NCBI GenBank assembly: GCA_026390595.1 | Contig: JAPLFQ010000030.1 | Span: 124,001 to 188,000 of the forward strand | Reading direction: 5' to 3' | DNA: 64,000 nt | Origin: Ignavibacteriales bacterium | Lineage (GTDB): Bacteria; Bacteroidota; Ignavibacteria; UBA10030 | Part shown: positions 57,001 to 64,000 of the stretch, piece by piece | Position numbering within the stretch: the stretch's first letter is position 1 | Layout: each line of letters opens with the position of its first letter | Translations under genes and position numbers: made by a program | The notes under the pieces: generated by a model | What the model was told of the DNA's origin: nothing | Seen by the model: only the letters and a program-made list of their open reading frames with translations | Database searches by the model: none

Positions 57001-58732
57001 TCGTGGAAGTTGCTGCCGCCGTAAAGGTTCCAACCGTCCGGTTGAAATCACCCTTTACATCCAAGGTTCCGTTCAATGTGACAGTGCTGCTGCTGTTCGT
57101 CTGCGAGAAACCGCCAGTCGTAAGCGTCTGACCGGCGTTGATGGTCAATCCGCATGTCGAAGAGCCACTCAGCGTTGTCGAGCCAGAGGTGACCACTAGA
57201 TTAGTACCGGATGCAACAGTGAACGTACCGGCCGTAATCGTCAAGCTGTTCATCGACGCAATACCGTTGGCCGTCGTGCTACCCGCGATGGTAAGGGTCG
57301 GGATCGACGTGGCATTCAGAGTCGTACCAGCTTTGGACACGGCGACCGTCCCGTTTCCTGTAATAGTGCCCAACGATTGTGTGCCAGATGTCGCCGTTAG
57401 CGTCAGCGTGTTTGATCCAAGTGCGATCGTTCCGCTGTTAGAAACGGCGCCACCAACTGTCGTGTTTCCTGTCATGTTAACAGTCGCGCTACTTACGTTT
57501 GTAAGCGAGCTACGCAACGTGCCACCCGCGACATTCACCGTGCCCGCAGCGGCGTTGTTGTTAACATTAAGATTGACTGTGCCACCATAAACGGCAGTAG
57601 CGGTAGCTGTCACAGTACCCAGAGTAAGAGTACCACCATTGTTGTAAGCTGTCACCACGACTGTGGCAACGGTATCATAAGAAACAAGCCCAATGGAACT
57701 AAATGATATCGTTCCAGAGGAGGAATTCTCGATCATCCGCTGATATGTGATTTGAGGATAGACAACGCTGTTCAACGTCGTCAAGGATCCCCAGCTGCTG
57801 GTCCATGTCGCACCAGCATTCACATAGATCTTGCCCGCGGCAGAGTTCACGATAGTACCGATATCGTCACCATCAACACCGGCTGACGCCAGTTTCTGGT
57901 TCAGAGCACCATTGAATGTGAGAGTACCCGTACCGGCATTCACTATGTCGCTAGCTCCCAACGTCACGGTGCCGCTAAAAGTCGCACCGTAATTAGTGGT
58001 TACCGAAACACCACCGGCCGCAGTGATAGCATAGGGCATGGTCACTGTTCCAGAGGTTTTGCTAAACGTCAAAGTACCTGAGCCATACGAACCGTAATTG
58101 GCTTCGGGTCCAGCAGTTACATCGCCGTCACCGTTGTACACTAACGTGAGGTTTGTGCCCTTCTTCGGGGCAGCGTTTGACAAGCTTGAGGTTCCATACA
58201 TCGTAAGTGTCTTGCCGCTGGCCAAAACAAAATAATTCGAATTGCCGATATTCATCGTCGAATTGTTCGTGCTGTTGCCGAGCTGCATGTTTTGCGAAAG
58301 AGTCAAGGACTCACTGCTTGATACAGTGGTAATATTGAGCGTGCCTCCTGAGACTTCATAAATGAATCCGCTAGCGCCTGTCACCGAGACCACGCCATTG
58401 GAATTAAGAGTGGCGAGCTGGATTGTCAACGTGCTGCCAGCAACCATACCAGGATAAGACGTCTGTGTCTTGATATCGACGCTTTCTGAATATGTGCCCG
58501 CATACAGGACAATCGTGCCACCGTTCGCAACGGCTTTCAAGCCTCCATCAATCGTTGCTTTGGGACCGGTGCCTGCCGGCGAGTTGGTTTGATTGGCTCC
58601 AGTGTAGGTGTCGGAGCCGTTCGTCACATCGACATACACCGTCGACAACTGCTGAGCGAACACGCTTACCGAGGCCAGCACAAGCAACACAACAACCATC
58701 GCGCCAAGCTTAAAAAGGTTCTTTGTGTTCAT
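51038..58732 (-). CDS. Giant secreted beta-helix adhesin-like protein with dockerin-like and cohesin-like domains and T9SS tail
   Basis: A 2,564-aa protein and the largest gene in the window. Order: signal peptide (1-27), a beta-helix opening with Y-V-D-V-T-N-G-S-D-x-Y-T-G-A-N, then Gly/Thr/Ser/Asn-rich repeats to about 1,570; a module shared with the other giant (about 1,578-1,775, G-F-D-R-S-G-V); Ig/cadherin-like domains (about 1,776-2,165); a CarboxypepD_reg-like domain (about 2,171-2,234); a dockerin-like domain (about 2,234-2,290, with D-V-N-N-D-G-N-V-N-S-A-D-A); a cohesin-like domain (about 2,335-2,470); and the Por tail (G-Q-N-Y-P-N-P-F-N-P, ending R-R-M-V-L-L-K). The ATG has ggaggaac upstream. 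Carrying both halves of a cohesin-dockerin pair, it could self-assemble. Confidence 0.9.
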   Translation of the reverse strand: MNTKNLFKLGAMVVVLLVLASVSVFAQQLSTVYVDVTNGSDTYTGANQTNSPAGTGPKATIDGGLKAVANGGTIVLYAGTYSESVDIKTQTSYPGMVAGSTLTIQLATLNSNGVVSVTGASGFIYEVSGGTLNITTVSSSESLTLSQNMQLGNSTNNSTMNIGNSNYFVLASGKTLTMYGTSSLSNAAPKKGTNLTLVYNGDGDVTAGPEANYGSYGSGTLTFSKTSGTVTMPYAITAAGGVSVTTNYGATFSGTVTLGASDIVNAGTGTLTFNGALNQKLASAGVDGDDIGTIVNSAAGKIYVNAGATWTSSWGSLTTLNSVVYPQITYQRMIENSSSGTISFSSIGLVSYDTVATVVVTAYNNGGTLTLGTVTATATAVYGGTVNLNVNNNAAAGTVNVAGGTLRSSLTNVSSATVNMTGNTTVGGAVSNSGTIALGSNTLTLTATSGTQSLGTITGNGTVAVSKAGTTLNATSIPTLTIAGSTTANGIASMNSLTITAGTFTVASGTNLVVTSGSTTLSGSSTCGLTINAGQTLTTGGFSQTNSSSTVTLNGTLDVKGDFNRTVGTFTAAATSTISFTGSSSQSVNGGTLFTVGILTFTNTSGTVTLGQSIRAQGNVTINANTNVALGTLNIILKSNNAGMVNSGSYTASGGGGVIFGGATTVSNGGTAPVTGQTFRGTGVYSYITVDVGNGTDVQANATGTDDAKFNGILTLTSGNIKIMAGSFGPTGTSAKVIRDITTGSGSDKGVYYTAGTPWNTNSPQNYDLQYTGSLTTTNTLNTAGSTGAELSLAYVNNLTFSTTQTSTTTPNETRLEIASASGITINGDLTLSAPGSNKVNQVLLPAQDVTLKGTLTVSSGASLGLNDNTKIFYLTGSNKTHAIAGTVGLFHLTANGQYVVEQGNSCAINGSTGSSDAATFAGISFEPASDGYTFSSTNLKAINGDINVQNLANGGAIGSFSGPSVKSGAQATISMNATDAALTGNINVGNTTVTPAVTVTINGSNSSSHTGAITLTNGTLTYTGGTVTSTVTLSKGTFTLGSNITANGLVTLTDATLALGANKLTEKGGFTRNGTLSTVTGTGSLVMGAASTLIPGTTFSIANLELAPGSSSTATIANSMEVTGTLTHTSGNLTLSAGDLTISGNTYTYKPATATTFTTVSLIFKGSAPTLTLSSSPTIQKLEVNTSGTFTLASDKTGSANVRTLTVATALTQTAGTIAIGDNTLATSGTATFTYTAGAWTMGAGYLIWGGSGVETLGTGFAVDNLKLATNSNLSASTAFTVNKKLWLNSGTLTNSAGKLTLGDGCTVQRDADGATLSAAPTFAGAVSVSYQGVGIATAANFYELKSSVTNFSVGKSGTTTPTVTLPKAVSVSGTLTLYGVLNNTSTNNITMGNNSTIALGQNGTTVINSTALVLGTGVNIKYDGATATTIRELGALNSGSTAYASATGNLTFASGTVVLDKILTIGGTVTFDGGNFNMNGNAVTVQGDVTQTENNGFFTNTGAAKKLTFAGVNTALNLNAAWSVPSAIQVALSKTASSNTLTLSGGNLDFATNSATLYFVKGLLVTGSKVVTLKQSRSGGQPTQGFDRSGVATGDASHVVGSVTKFIDNTSTQSIDISKVDFPVGSSATAPYYRPMSFYFKNTPASSINLTVAHFDVTPDGTNGIPLTSGTKLITNYPPFYWYAKTDIALAPSYKYDLEAQAQGYSDYASDGIQNIRFVRRDSGSVNNQWVLQGADNTYDNSTIASNWPVVKVVDATGGITGQGSRFTYSQMDKPPAVAITKVVNGVTVTATKNNMNEGDTLQYTYTATDPDIGQSATLSVQSTNITGYTFNTTTGVFKWKAGQFDAGTKYITIRGTSSSSTSSFTDKSDTLVVANVPVAPTLAAIRDTSIAARQSLALTLVGASSDTDRVGPSKSTKLKYWFVSASPVPSVAAAVDSLTGAFSWTPAVTDTSSAGFTFSVKVNDGIADVVRSFKVIVVKAKRVPYYATANVPPATVTADMGKAYNFAYAAADSDGLSLTYSIVKAPAAATIAAGVLNYYVPFAAPGTYVDTITVRASNGTLSKDATTLLTRNYKNAAPKFTAKMSDGTLNVGDTLRFTYAAADSNGDALRYYGIQYPGGAKVDSVAGSFFWVAASQQTAIYVIKTRVTDNQGGADTVSAQILVQVLQVNVTGSVTYNGGTVPVNGVSVTITGGIAPQVVTTNTNGAYTTDPNKLNSGTYTFSFAKTGGHPTVYTNAADALKAALYSVDATTYPLGANNLLAADVNNDGNVNSADALQIMLRYVGSVTSFAKGDWIFVPTVTSKTLTNADFVNNVVAIAVGDVNSDAQAGGAYFAKVDGQASVVAEAGKALRVNSSDAFEVPVRVKAAASFGSMSLAFQYPVESATFVGVRGPEGMVSAANNGMVAVAWFNAENAMNLKDNDAVVTLRFKPTASIKDFSLTLDPNSQVTDAKGTVLSGIGLEVPAVDGSIPTAFAIGQNYPNPFNPSTTIQYDLPVAGHVTLVVYNMLGQVVDKLVNDQQNAGSYKIRWDASKMSSGVYLYHITVDAGKQTFKEVRRMVLLK

Positions 58733-59633
58733 TGTTCCTCCGATTAGAGATTAATTAGATTTACAGCGACAACAAAAACTTCTGAAACCACATCTTTGCT
58801 TATTTACTCGTTTACTTTTTACCCAACTACTTTCTCTTACCCACTTTGTCCTCATGCCGGGGAGTCACGAAGACAATTTCCTCATTCACTCGTCTCATCT
58901 GCACTTTGCAGACGTGCCGAGGAAAACCATGACTAGTTTACGAAGTGTTGATAGCAGCACGCTGCATTGATCACGCTCCTTTGATAGTTTAGAGTGCGAG
59001 TGAATTGTTCAAAGTGGGGAACAACAAGTATCTGTATACAGTGCGAATGTGTATCAAAGTGTCTATTGAGATTCTGTTAGATGAAAAGTGAATGGTTAAT
59101 TGGTGATTTCCCTATTCCACACATCATGTACAGACCAGAGCCGCGACTGTACAGAAGGATGACGCGATGCATTAACGTGGCGTCAATATAGATACATTCT
59201 GAATTGTTGTCAAGTGTTTTTTCAACCGGGGGACTGTTTAGGTATATCATTTAAGCCGGTTGCGGGAGTCTGGCCTCCGGGGAAAGGCAAACTCTCTGAT
59301 ACTTCTATCGACGGCAGGTTTGGGGAACCACGTCGATACTTGACACGATAAATGTGGTAATGCCAAGATACTAGGAGGGAGGACCAATGTCAAGCTTTTT
59401 TTTAGAAACAGGGGGGTATTGCGGTGAGATGTGAGATGGATCAATCAGTGCGCTGCCTGGTCGAATTATCTGAATCCCCCTCCAAATACGAGGCTTGCGC
59501 GCTGCATTTGACGCTTCCAGATCTTAGCAAGCAAACCCGTGCAGAACCACTTCGAAGCCAACGAGCAGCACCAGGCGGAAGTGGAGCGGTCGGGCTCCTT
59601 TGGTCAGGGAATCGAGAACGGGTACATTCAAAG
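58733..59633. other. 900-base intergenic region upstream of the giant gene
   Basis: No gene is convincing. The part next to the giant is AT-rich and should hold its promoter; it contains three TTAC[CT]C copies on the plus strand (58804, 58819, 58837). Further out the sequence is less AT-rich and shows no feature. An ATG at 59387 with a good aggagggagga site leads to a 15-codon frame only, so it was not called. Confidence 0.45.
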
Positions 59634-61718
59634 TCAATTGACTCTTCCTCTCCTCTGAAGCTCCTTGAGTGCTCGCTCCCGTTCGATCGAGGCCGAAGTC
59701 AAACCGGGATTAATCGAAAGAGCCTGATCAAAATCAGAAACCGCCCTCTGCAGATCACCTTTCCGGAAGCGGACCACTCCCCTCCGGTACAGCGCTTCTG
59801 CGTTTCGCGGAAGCGAGGCAAGGCAGGAATTGAAATCTGCTTCAGCTCGCTGCAGATCTCCTTTGAGGGTCCAGACAATTCCGCGATTCACATATGCCTG
59901 ACCATAGGTCGGCTGCAAACGAATCGCCGAGTTGAAATCGGACAACGCTTCAGAAAGTTTGCCAAGTTCCCGATACGCGATCCCTCTGTTGTTGAGTGAT
60001 TTGACGTGGCCAGGATTCATTTGAAGCACGGACGTATTGTCCGTGATCGCCCGCTCGTAATCGCCTATGGCAGCGAATGCTATTGCACGATTGAAGAGAG
60101 CCGATTCGTGACCTGGGCTCAGAGCGAGTGCTTCATTGAAATCAGTGATCGCGCGTTCAACCTGGTTCTTTCGAAGATAGGCGGTTCCCCGATTGAAATA
60201 GATCATGCCAAGTTGATAGTCAAGCGGTGGAGGATATCTCAAAGCGCTGTCACAATCAGCAATCGCCTGGTCCGGATAACCGTTTTGGACCAGTACGTTG
60301 GCTCGGTTGTTATAGGAATCAGAATTTGCAGGGTCAATCGACAACGCTCGGTTGAAATCAGCCAGCGATTCCTGAAACCTCTTTGTTTCGGCGAGAGCTC
60401 TCCCCCTGTTGTTGTACCCACGTGCCTTCGCAGGTGATTTGGAGACAACGTCACCCCACAATGTCACCTCATCCGACCAGACCTTATTCCGTTCGAACGT
60501 GAGATATCCAAGAATCACGACCACCACCATCAGAGACATTACGATCATGTTCTGGCTTGTGATGCGCTGTAATCGTGCCATCAGCACAACAACCCCCAGG
60601 GAAAACGCGAACATCGGAAGGTACATCCGGTGCTCAAAGATCACGTCCGCAAGCGGCAAGATGCTCGACTCAGGGAGAAGGACAAGCAGAAACCAGGCGA
60701 TGCCAAACGAGATCAACCGCTCGCGGTTGAAGAGCCAGACAGCTAGAACAACCAGGAAAATGATGGCACCGAGGCTCACCAATGTCCCGACCTCGAAGGG
60801 AGACTGTGCTATCCGAAAATCGTAGTCGAGGTTCTGATTGTAGGGCAGAATCGCGAGACGTAGATAGGTCAGTATTACCTGAGGTTGGGTACTGATATAC
60901 TTGATTTGAGAGATCGTCGGCGCATCTTCGAGCGAGACAAGATTGAGGCGAATCATGGCAAGCGAAAACGCCAGGAATAAGAGGAGCAGCCCAAGCCCGA
61001 ACTTCCAGTTGAAAGTTTTACCCGAAGCAATAAGAAACGAATCCACAAAAAGAAGAGCAAACGGAAGTGTAAGGATCGTCTCTTTGGACAAGAGTCCCAT
61101 CAATCCGGCGAGAGCGGAAAGCCAAAAGAAGGCAACTCTGTTCCTGACTTTTCCGCTGACAACCTGACTCCAGCGTCCCTCAAGAAAAAAATAAACAGAC
61201 GCCAGATAGAAAAAGGCGGCAAGGACAGTGGCACGCTGGACTATGTACGTGACAGCCTGGGTTTGTACAGGATGAAGCACAAAAACGAGGGCAGCGAAAA
61301 GAGGAGCGTAGCGAAGGTCTCCTCTGAGCCTCCCCTGGGAGGATAGGATCTCAACAATCCGACGCACCAGAAGGAAGACGAAGAAACCGCACCCCAGGTG
61401 CAGCAGCACGTTGATGACATGATACCCAAGGACATTTAGACCACCGATTCTATGATTGAATGCGAAGGAAAGGTAGGTCAAGAACCGGGTTGGATACCTG
61501 TGCCAGATCCCTCCGATGTTGCTGAGGGTGTGAACAAGCGGGTTGTTGACGATGGATCCTTCATCGTCAAAATGGAATGTCGCCAGGAAGGAATTTGAAT
61601 AGGCGATCACGCCTGCAATGGCAATTACGAGAAGGCCCGGACCGAGTGAGAAAAGGGTCCACGCCCCCCCCCTCTTCTGTATTTCAGGCCCGCGCACCTC
61701 TTTGTGTCGTTTTCCCAC
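59634..61718 (-). CDS. TMTC-like membrane protein with TPR repeats (GT-C type)
   Basis: A 694-aa protein. The first two thirds are a polytopic membrane domain with an early F-H-F-D-D-E-G loop (about residues 49-55) that carries the acidic pair expected of GT-C glycosyltransferases, then W-H-R-Y-P-T-R-F-L-T-Y. The last third has about eight TPR repeats of the type G-Y-N-N-R-G-R-A-L-A-E. This layout is that of TMTC-like or O-GlcNAc/O-mannosyl-type membrane transferases; substrate unknown. GTG at 61718 is preferred because gagga lies about 9 bases upstream; a TTG at 61724 is possible. Confidence 0.8.
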   Translation of the reverse strand: MGKRHKEVRGPEIQKRGGAWTLFSLGPGLLVIAIAGVIAYSNSFLATFHFDDEGSIVNNPLVHTLSNIGGIWHRYPTRFLTYLSFAFNHRIGGLNVLGYHVINVLLHLGCGFFVFLLVRRIVEILSSQGRLRGDLRYAPLFAALVFVLHPVQTQAVTYIVQRATVLAAFFYLASVYFFLEGRWSQVVSGKVRNRVAFFWLSALAGLMGLLSKETILTLPFALLFVDSFLIASGKTFNWKFGLGLLLLFLAFSLAMIRLNLVSLEDAPTISQIKYISTQPQVILTYLRLAILPYNQNLDYDFRIAQSPFEVGTLVSLGAIIFLVVLAVWLFNRERLISFGIAWFLLVLLPESSILPLADVIFEHRMYLPMFAFSLGVVVLMARLQRITSQNMIVMSLMVVVVILGYLTFERNKVWSDEVTLWGDVVSKSPAKARGYNNRGRALAETKRFQESLADFNRALSIDPANSDSYNNRANVLVQNGYPDQAIADCDSALRYPPPLDYQLGMIYFNRGTAYLRKNQVERAITDFNEALALSPGHESALFNRAIAFAAIGDYERAITDNTSVLQMNPGHVKSLNNRGIAYRELGKLSEALSDFNSAIRLQPTYGQAYVNRGIVWTLKGDLQRAEADFNSCLASLPRNAEALYRRGVVRFRKGDLQRAVSDFDQALSINPGLTSASIERERALKELQRRGRVN

Positions 61719-61761
61719 TAGCAATGTCTCCTCATCATCCGTCGCTTATCCCCCGGGCGTG

Positions 61762-62121
61762 TCAAGCGTCCTTCTCCTTCTTGCCATCTGTGTGTTCAGA
61801 GTGGAGGAGCGAGAACTGCTGAGCCAGGTTCTTGAGCTGCGTAGTCAACGCTGATATTCGAAGGGAGAAATAAAGACAAAGGAGAAAAATGAAAATCAGC
61901 GCCATGAAGAAGAGGGTGTTGACGGGTAGTGCGATTCCAACGAGTTCAGAGATCCAGGACAGGACATCCGCATCCAGCGCGAGCACGACGAAAAAGAGAC
62001 CAGTCATGAGCCAGATGAACGAGTATTCCTCTTTGAGTTTCCTCCTCCGGACCAACTCTACAATTCCGACAAGGATCATGAAGCCGAGCACCGTAACGAA
62101 GATTTTCAATCTCAAGGACAT
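61762..62121 (-). CDS. DUF2304-family membrane protein
   Basis: A 119-aa protein with three hydrophobic helices (about 6-23, 34-52, 65-88) and a charged C-terminal coiled helix. The R-R-R-K-L-K-E-E-Y-S-F-I-W-L segment after the first helix is typical of DUF2304 proteins, which commonly sit next to family 2 glycosyltransferases, as here. Function is unknown; an accessory role for the glycosyltransferase is inferred. It lies 13 bases from the GT2 gene upstream. Confidence 0.8.
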   Translation of the reverse strand: MSLRLKIFVTVLGFMILVGIVELVRRRKLKEEYSFIWLMTGLFFVVLALDADVLSWISELVGIALPVNTLFFMALIFIFLLCLYFSLRISALTTQLKNLAQQFSLLHSEHTDGKKEKDA

Positions 62122-62134
62122 GGGATCCCTCCAA

Positions 62135-62857
62135 TCACGTTCGGTTCACAGTTCTTTTTCTCAGCAGGATGATGAATATGGAGAGGAACATCTTGATCAT
62201 GTAGTAGATCGGCGCCAATCCGCTGTGCTGGGACATCCCACCGCTCCTTGGAGCAACCTCAATAGGTATTTCCTCCATCTTGAAGCCGGCCCGATGAAGG
62301 GTGAGGAGGAAATCGGCATCCGGATAATCGAAGCCGTACGTATCCTGGACGCAAAACTGAAGCACGGTAGCTTTCAATGCCCGGTAACCCGAGGTGGGAT
62401 CCGTCAACCTCTCGCGAATCAACGCGGAAAGGAGTTTGGCAAAAAGAGCGTTCCCCGCTGTGCGAAAAAAGCCGCCCTTCACACTATAGCCACGAATGAA
62501 CCGGGACCCGATAATCAGGTCAGCTTCAGTCTCATTGAGCTGAGAGAGGAAAGTCCGGAGAAAGGCCGGGGAATGCTGCCCGTCGCCATCCAGCTGGATG
62601 ACATACCGGAATCCCCGTTGGACAGCGAATTTGTATCCGGTCTGAAGCGCTCCCCCGACACCCAGGTTGAATGGATGGCTGACGACTTGAGCACCGGCGC
62701 TTCGGCTGACATCGGCTGTGTTGTCGGATGAACCGTCGTCGACAACAAGCACTTTCGCTTTGGGCATCTCACGACGGGCATCTACGATGACAGCCCCGAT
62801 CCGGTCCTGCTCATTGAATGCCGGAATAAGCACCAATATGTCTTGTTCGGATACCAT
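62135..62857 (-). CDS. Family 2 glycosyltransferase (dolichyl/polyprenyl-phosphate sugar synthase-like)
   Basis: A 240-aa GT-A fold enzyme with I-P-A-F-N-E, V-V-D-D-G-S-S-D-N-T, and Q-L-D-G-D-G-Q-H (the divalent-metal/sugar-nucleotide site) and D-P-T-S-G-Y-R-A-L. The C-terminus has one hydrophobic stretch (I-Y-Y-M-I-K-M-F-L-S-I-F-I-I-L-L). It probably makes polyprenyl-phosphate-linked sugar, which GT-C enzymes like the TMTC-like protein downstream can use. Substrates cannot be named. Confidence 0.9.
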   Translation of the reverse strand: MVSEQDILVLIPAFNEQDRIGAVIVDARREMPKAKVLVVDDGSSDNTADVSRSAGAQVVSHPFNLGVGGALQTGYKFAVQRGFRYVIQLDGDGQHSPAFLRTFLSQLNETEADLIIGSRFIRGYSVKGGFFRTAGNALFAKLLSALIRERLTDPTSGYRALKATVLQFCVQDTYGFDYPDADFLLTLHRAGFKMEEIPIEVAPRSGGMSQHSGLAPIYYMIKMFLSIFIILLRKRTVNRT

Positions 62858-62865
62858 GAGTCTGG

Positions 62866-63759
62866 TCAGGTGGCTGATAAGAAATGCTGGCTATACGGGT
62901 CTACTCTTGAGGATCGCCTGAGAAAGCGGACCCCGCACCACCCCAACGTCAACAGCGTCGCAACGGCAAGCAGCCCTTCGTACGGATTAAGCGTATGGAA
63001 TTCCTTCTTGTTGTCTGCGACAGTCCAAAAGCTCTCGCTCTTTTCAAAAGAGAGTATGAAACTCATCTTGCCGTTCACCGACGCGAAAACCTGACGCTCG
63101 GGGCGGGACACATCGGCGTAGGGTGTGATCCTTCCTGTGCTCGCAGCCAGTATCACGGCGAAAGCAAGCGCCGCAACCGTGCCGGCGAAAGCGAGCCGGA
63201 CTTTTCTGTCGTACGCAGTTGGTGATCGCTCTCCCCGGCTGAAGAGACTCTGTACGATGAAGATCCCCAACATCGCTCCCAAAATATTAAAGACAATATC
63301 ATTGAAATCAAAGTAGTTCGTGTGACTCGGTTTCAAGACAAATTGCTGCAATTCGTCGATGAAGCCGGCAAAACAAGAAAGGAGAAAGATCAACACCTCA
63401 TCCCGCAAGGAAAACGCGAGAAGAGTAACAAGCAACGCATATTGCACGTAGTGGATCCGCTCGATGTTATTGACGAGCAGGTCACGATCTGCGATCCAGA
63501 TCAGAGCAAGTGCTACCACGCAGGCAAACAGGAACTGCTTCGAACGGGCACGCTGCACATAGACGATGCGCCCAACCACCAGCACAAGCACGGACAGCGG
63601 CACGACAGTCGCACAGTTCGCCCCTGCTTGAACAGCATCCATGCCGAACGGAATTAACAGGTATTTCTCCAACAAGTCGGAAACGTAGTGGTGCGGGAAA
63701 GAGACTCCGAGAAAATACACAAACGGTAACAGGCGAAGCGCCAGGGTTTTTGAAATCAT
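62866..63759 (-). CDS. VanZ-like family membrane protein
   Basis: A 297-aa polytopic membrane protein. The VanZ-type signature is visible as F-I-D-E-L-Q-Q-F-V (about 134-142) followed by D-F-N-D-I-V-F-N-I-L-G-A-M-L-G. Members are seen near cell-surface polysaccharide genes; function is unclear. The C-terminal part beyond about residue 190 is longer than in simple VanZ proteins and includes an extracytoplasmic beta-type segment. It starts 4 bases after the stop of the truncated gene at the window edge. Confidence 0.82.
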   Translation of the reverse strand: MISKTLALRLLPFVYFLGVSFPHHYVSDLLEKYLLIPFGMDAVQAGANCATVVPLSVLVLVVGRIVYVQRARSKQFLFACVVALALIWIADRDLLVNNIERIHYVQYALLVTLLAFSLRDEVLIFLLSCFAGFIDELQQFVLKPSHTNYFDFNDIVFNILGAMLGIFIVQSLFSRGERSPTAYDRKVRLAFAGTVAALAFAVILAASTGRITPYADVSRPERQVFASVNGKMSFILSFEKSESFWTVADNKKEFHTLNPYEGLLAVATLLTLGWCGVRFLRRSSRVDPYSQHFLSAT

Positions 63760-63763
63760 TGCG

Positions 63764-64000
63764 TCATTTCAAAGGTGATTGGTTCGCCATCCGCCTGTTT
63801 CGCATAAGCCAGTAGGACTGGTAGATTTTGACCAACCCGAGGCACTTCAACTCACGTGCAATCAAATTCTTGATCACGGCAAACCAATGACGATAAGCGA
63901 CATTGATAGGCGAACTGTATCGCGATCTAACAACTCTCACCTCCCTCAACCCCTTGTACCAGTTCTTGTATGATATGCCATCCAGGCTCATGTTTGCCAG
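63764..64000 (-). CDS. 3' end of an unidentified gene (partial at window edge)
   Basis: The frame is open to the right edge; 78 codons are visible and the Met at 63991 is probably internal. The piece is basic and helical (Y-K-N-W-Y-K-G-L-R-E-V-R and W-F-A-V-I-K-N-L-I-A-R-E-L-K). Because it lies 4 bases before the VanZ-like gene and near a glycosyltransferase, it may be the tail of another sugar- or lipid-modifying enzyme, but no family can be read from this fragment. Confidence 0.5.
   Translation of the reverse strand: MANMSLDGISYKNWYKGLREVRVVRSRYSSPINVAYRHWFAVIKNLIARELKCLGLVKIYQSYWLMRNRRMANQSPLK

Noticed and set aside
40450-58732. Reading this locus as a cellulosome
   Set aside because: No dockerin-bearing glycoside hydrolase, no carbohydrate-binding module and no S-layer anchor are present, so an enzyme complex is not supported.
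59387-59434. 15-codon frame after a strong aggagggagga site
   Set aside because: Too short to support from sequence alone and not followed by a related gene that would suggest a leader peptide.

Overview
The window looks like a chromosomal segment of a bacterium from the Bacteroidota/Ignavibacteriota side of the FCB group. The main reason is a set of seven secreted-protein reading frames (one of them frameshifted) that end in the type IX secretion (T9SS/Por) sorting tail, with its N-Y-P-N-P-F-N-P motif and a final K-M-x-L-[LV]-[KR]. Base composition is close to half G+C by eye, with an AT-richer patch at about 11.9-16.9 kb. No phage, IS element, CRISPR array or rRNA operon was seen. One tRNA (Val, CAC) was found.

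Layout. 0-1.4 kb: the end of a cbb3 cytochrome oxidase maturation cluster (ccoG end, FixH, a DsbD_2/SafE-like membrane protein), facing acetyl-CoA synthetase. 3.8-5.8 kb: a GT-C mannosyltransferase-like protein and a GtrA-like protein. 6.1-10.2 kb: a histidine kinase/OmpR regulator pair followed by two exported proteins, one a duplicated glycoside-hydrolase-2-type sugar-binding fold with no catalytic domain. 10.3-10.9 kb: an exported MsrB. 11.3-19.6 kb: tRNA-Val, three T9SS cargo genes (a beta-propeller, a frameshifted Asp-box repeat protein and a small unknown) and a coupled membrane protein/lipoprotein pair. 20.6-22.5 kb: three very small genes and a response regulator with a coiled-coil tail instead of an output domain. 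22.8-38.9 kb: mostly housekeeping genes (uvrC, methylmalonyl-CoA epimerase, era, P-II, secA, a PBP4-type carboxypeptidase, an M28/glutaminyl-cyclase-like enzyme, prmA, ppx/gppA, a HigBA-type toxin-antitoxin pair, cysteine desulfurase) and an ECF sigma/anti-sigma/LTXXQ operon. 39.0-40.3 kb: a GAF-SpoIIE phosphatase.

40.4-58.7 kb is the most remarkable part. Four consecutive minus-strand genes encode T9SS cargo: two paralogous giants (about 2,314 and 2,564 aa) that open like right-handed beta-helix adhesins and carry dockerin-like calcium loops near the C-terminus, a 781-aa protein with three tandem cohesin-like modules, and a 346-aa protein with one. This is a plausible non-enzymatic cohesin-dockerin surface assembly delivered by T9SS. 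The last part (59.6-64 kb) is a minus-strand run for surface glycan or lipid-linked sugar metabolism: a TMTC-like TPR membrane protein, DUF2304, a family 2 glycosyltransferase, a VanZ-like protein and the end of an unidentified gene.

All function calls rest on reading motifs in the translated sequence. No database search was run.
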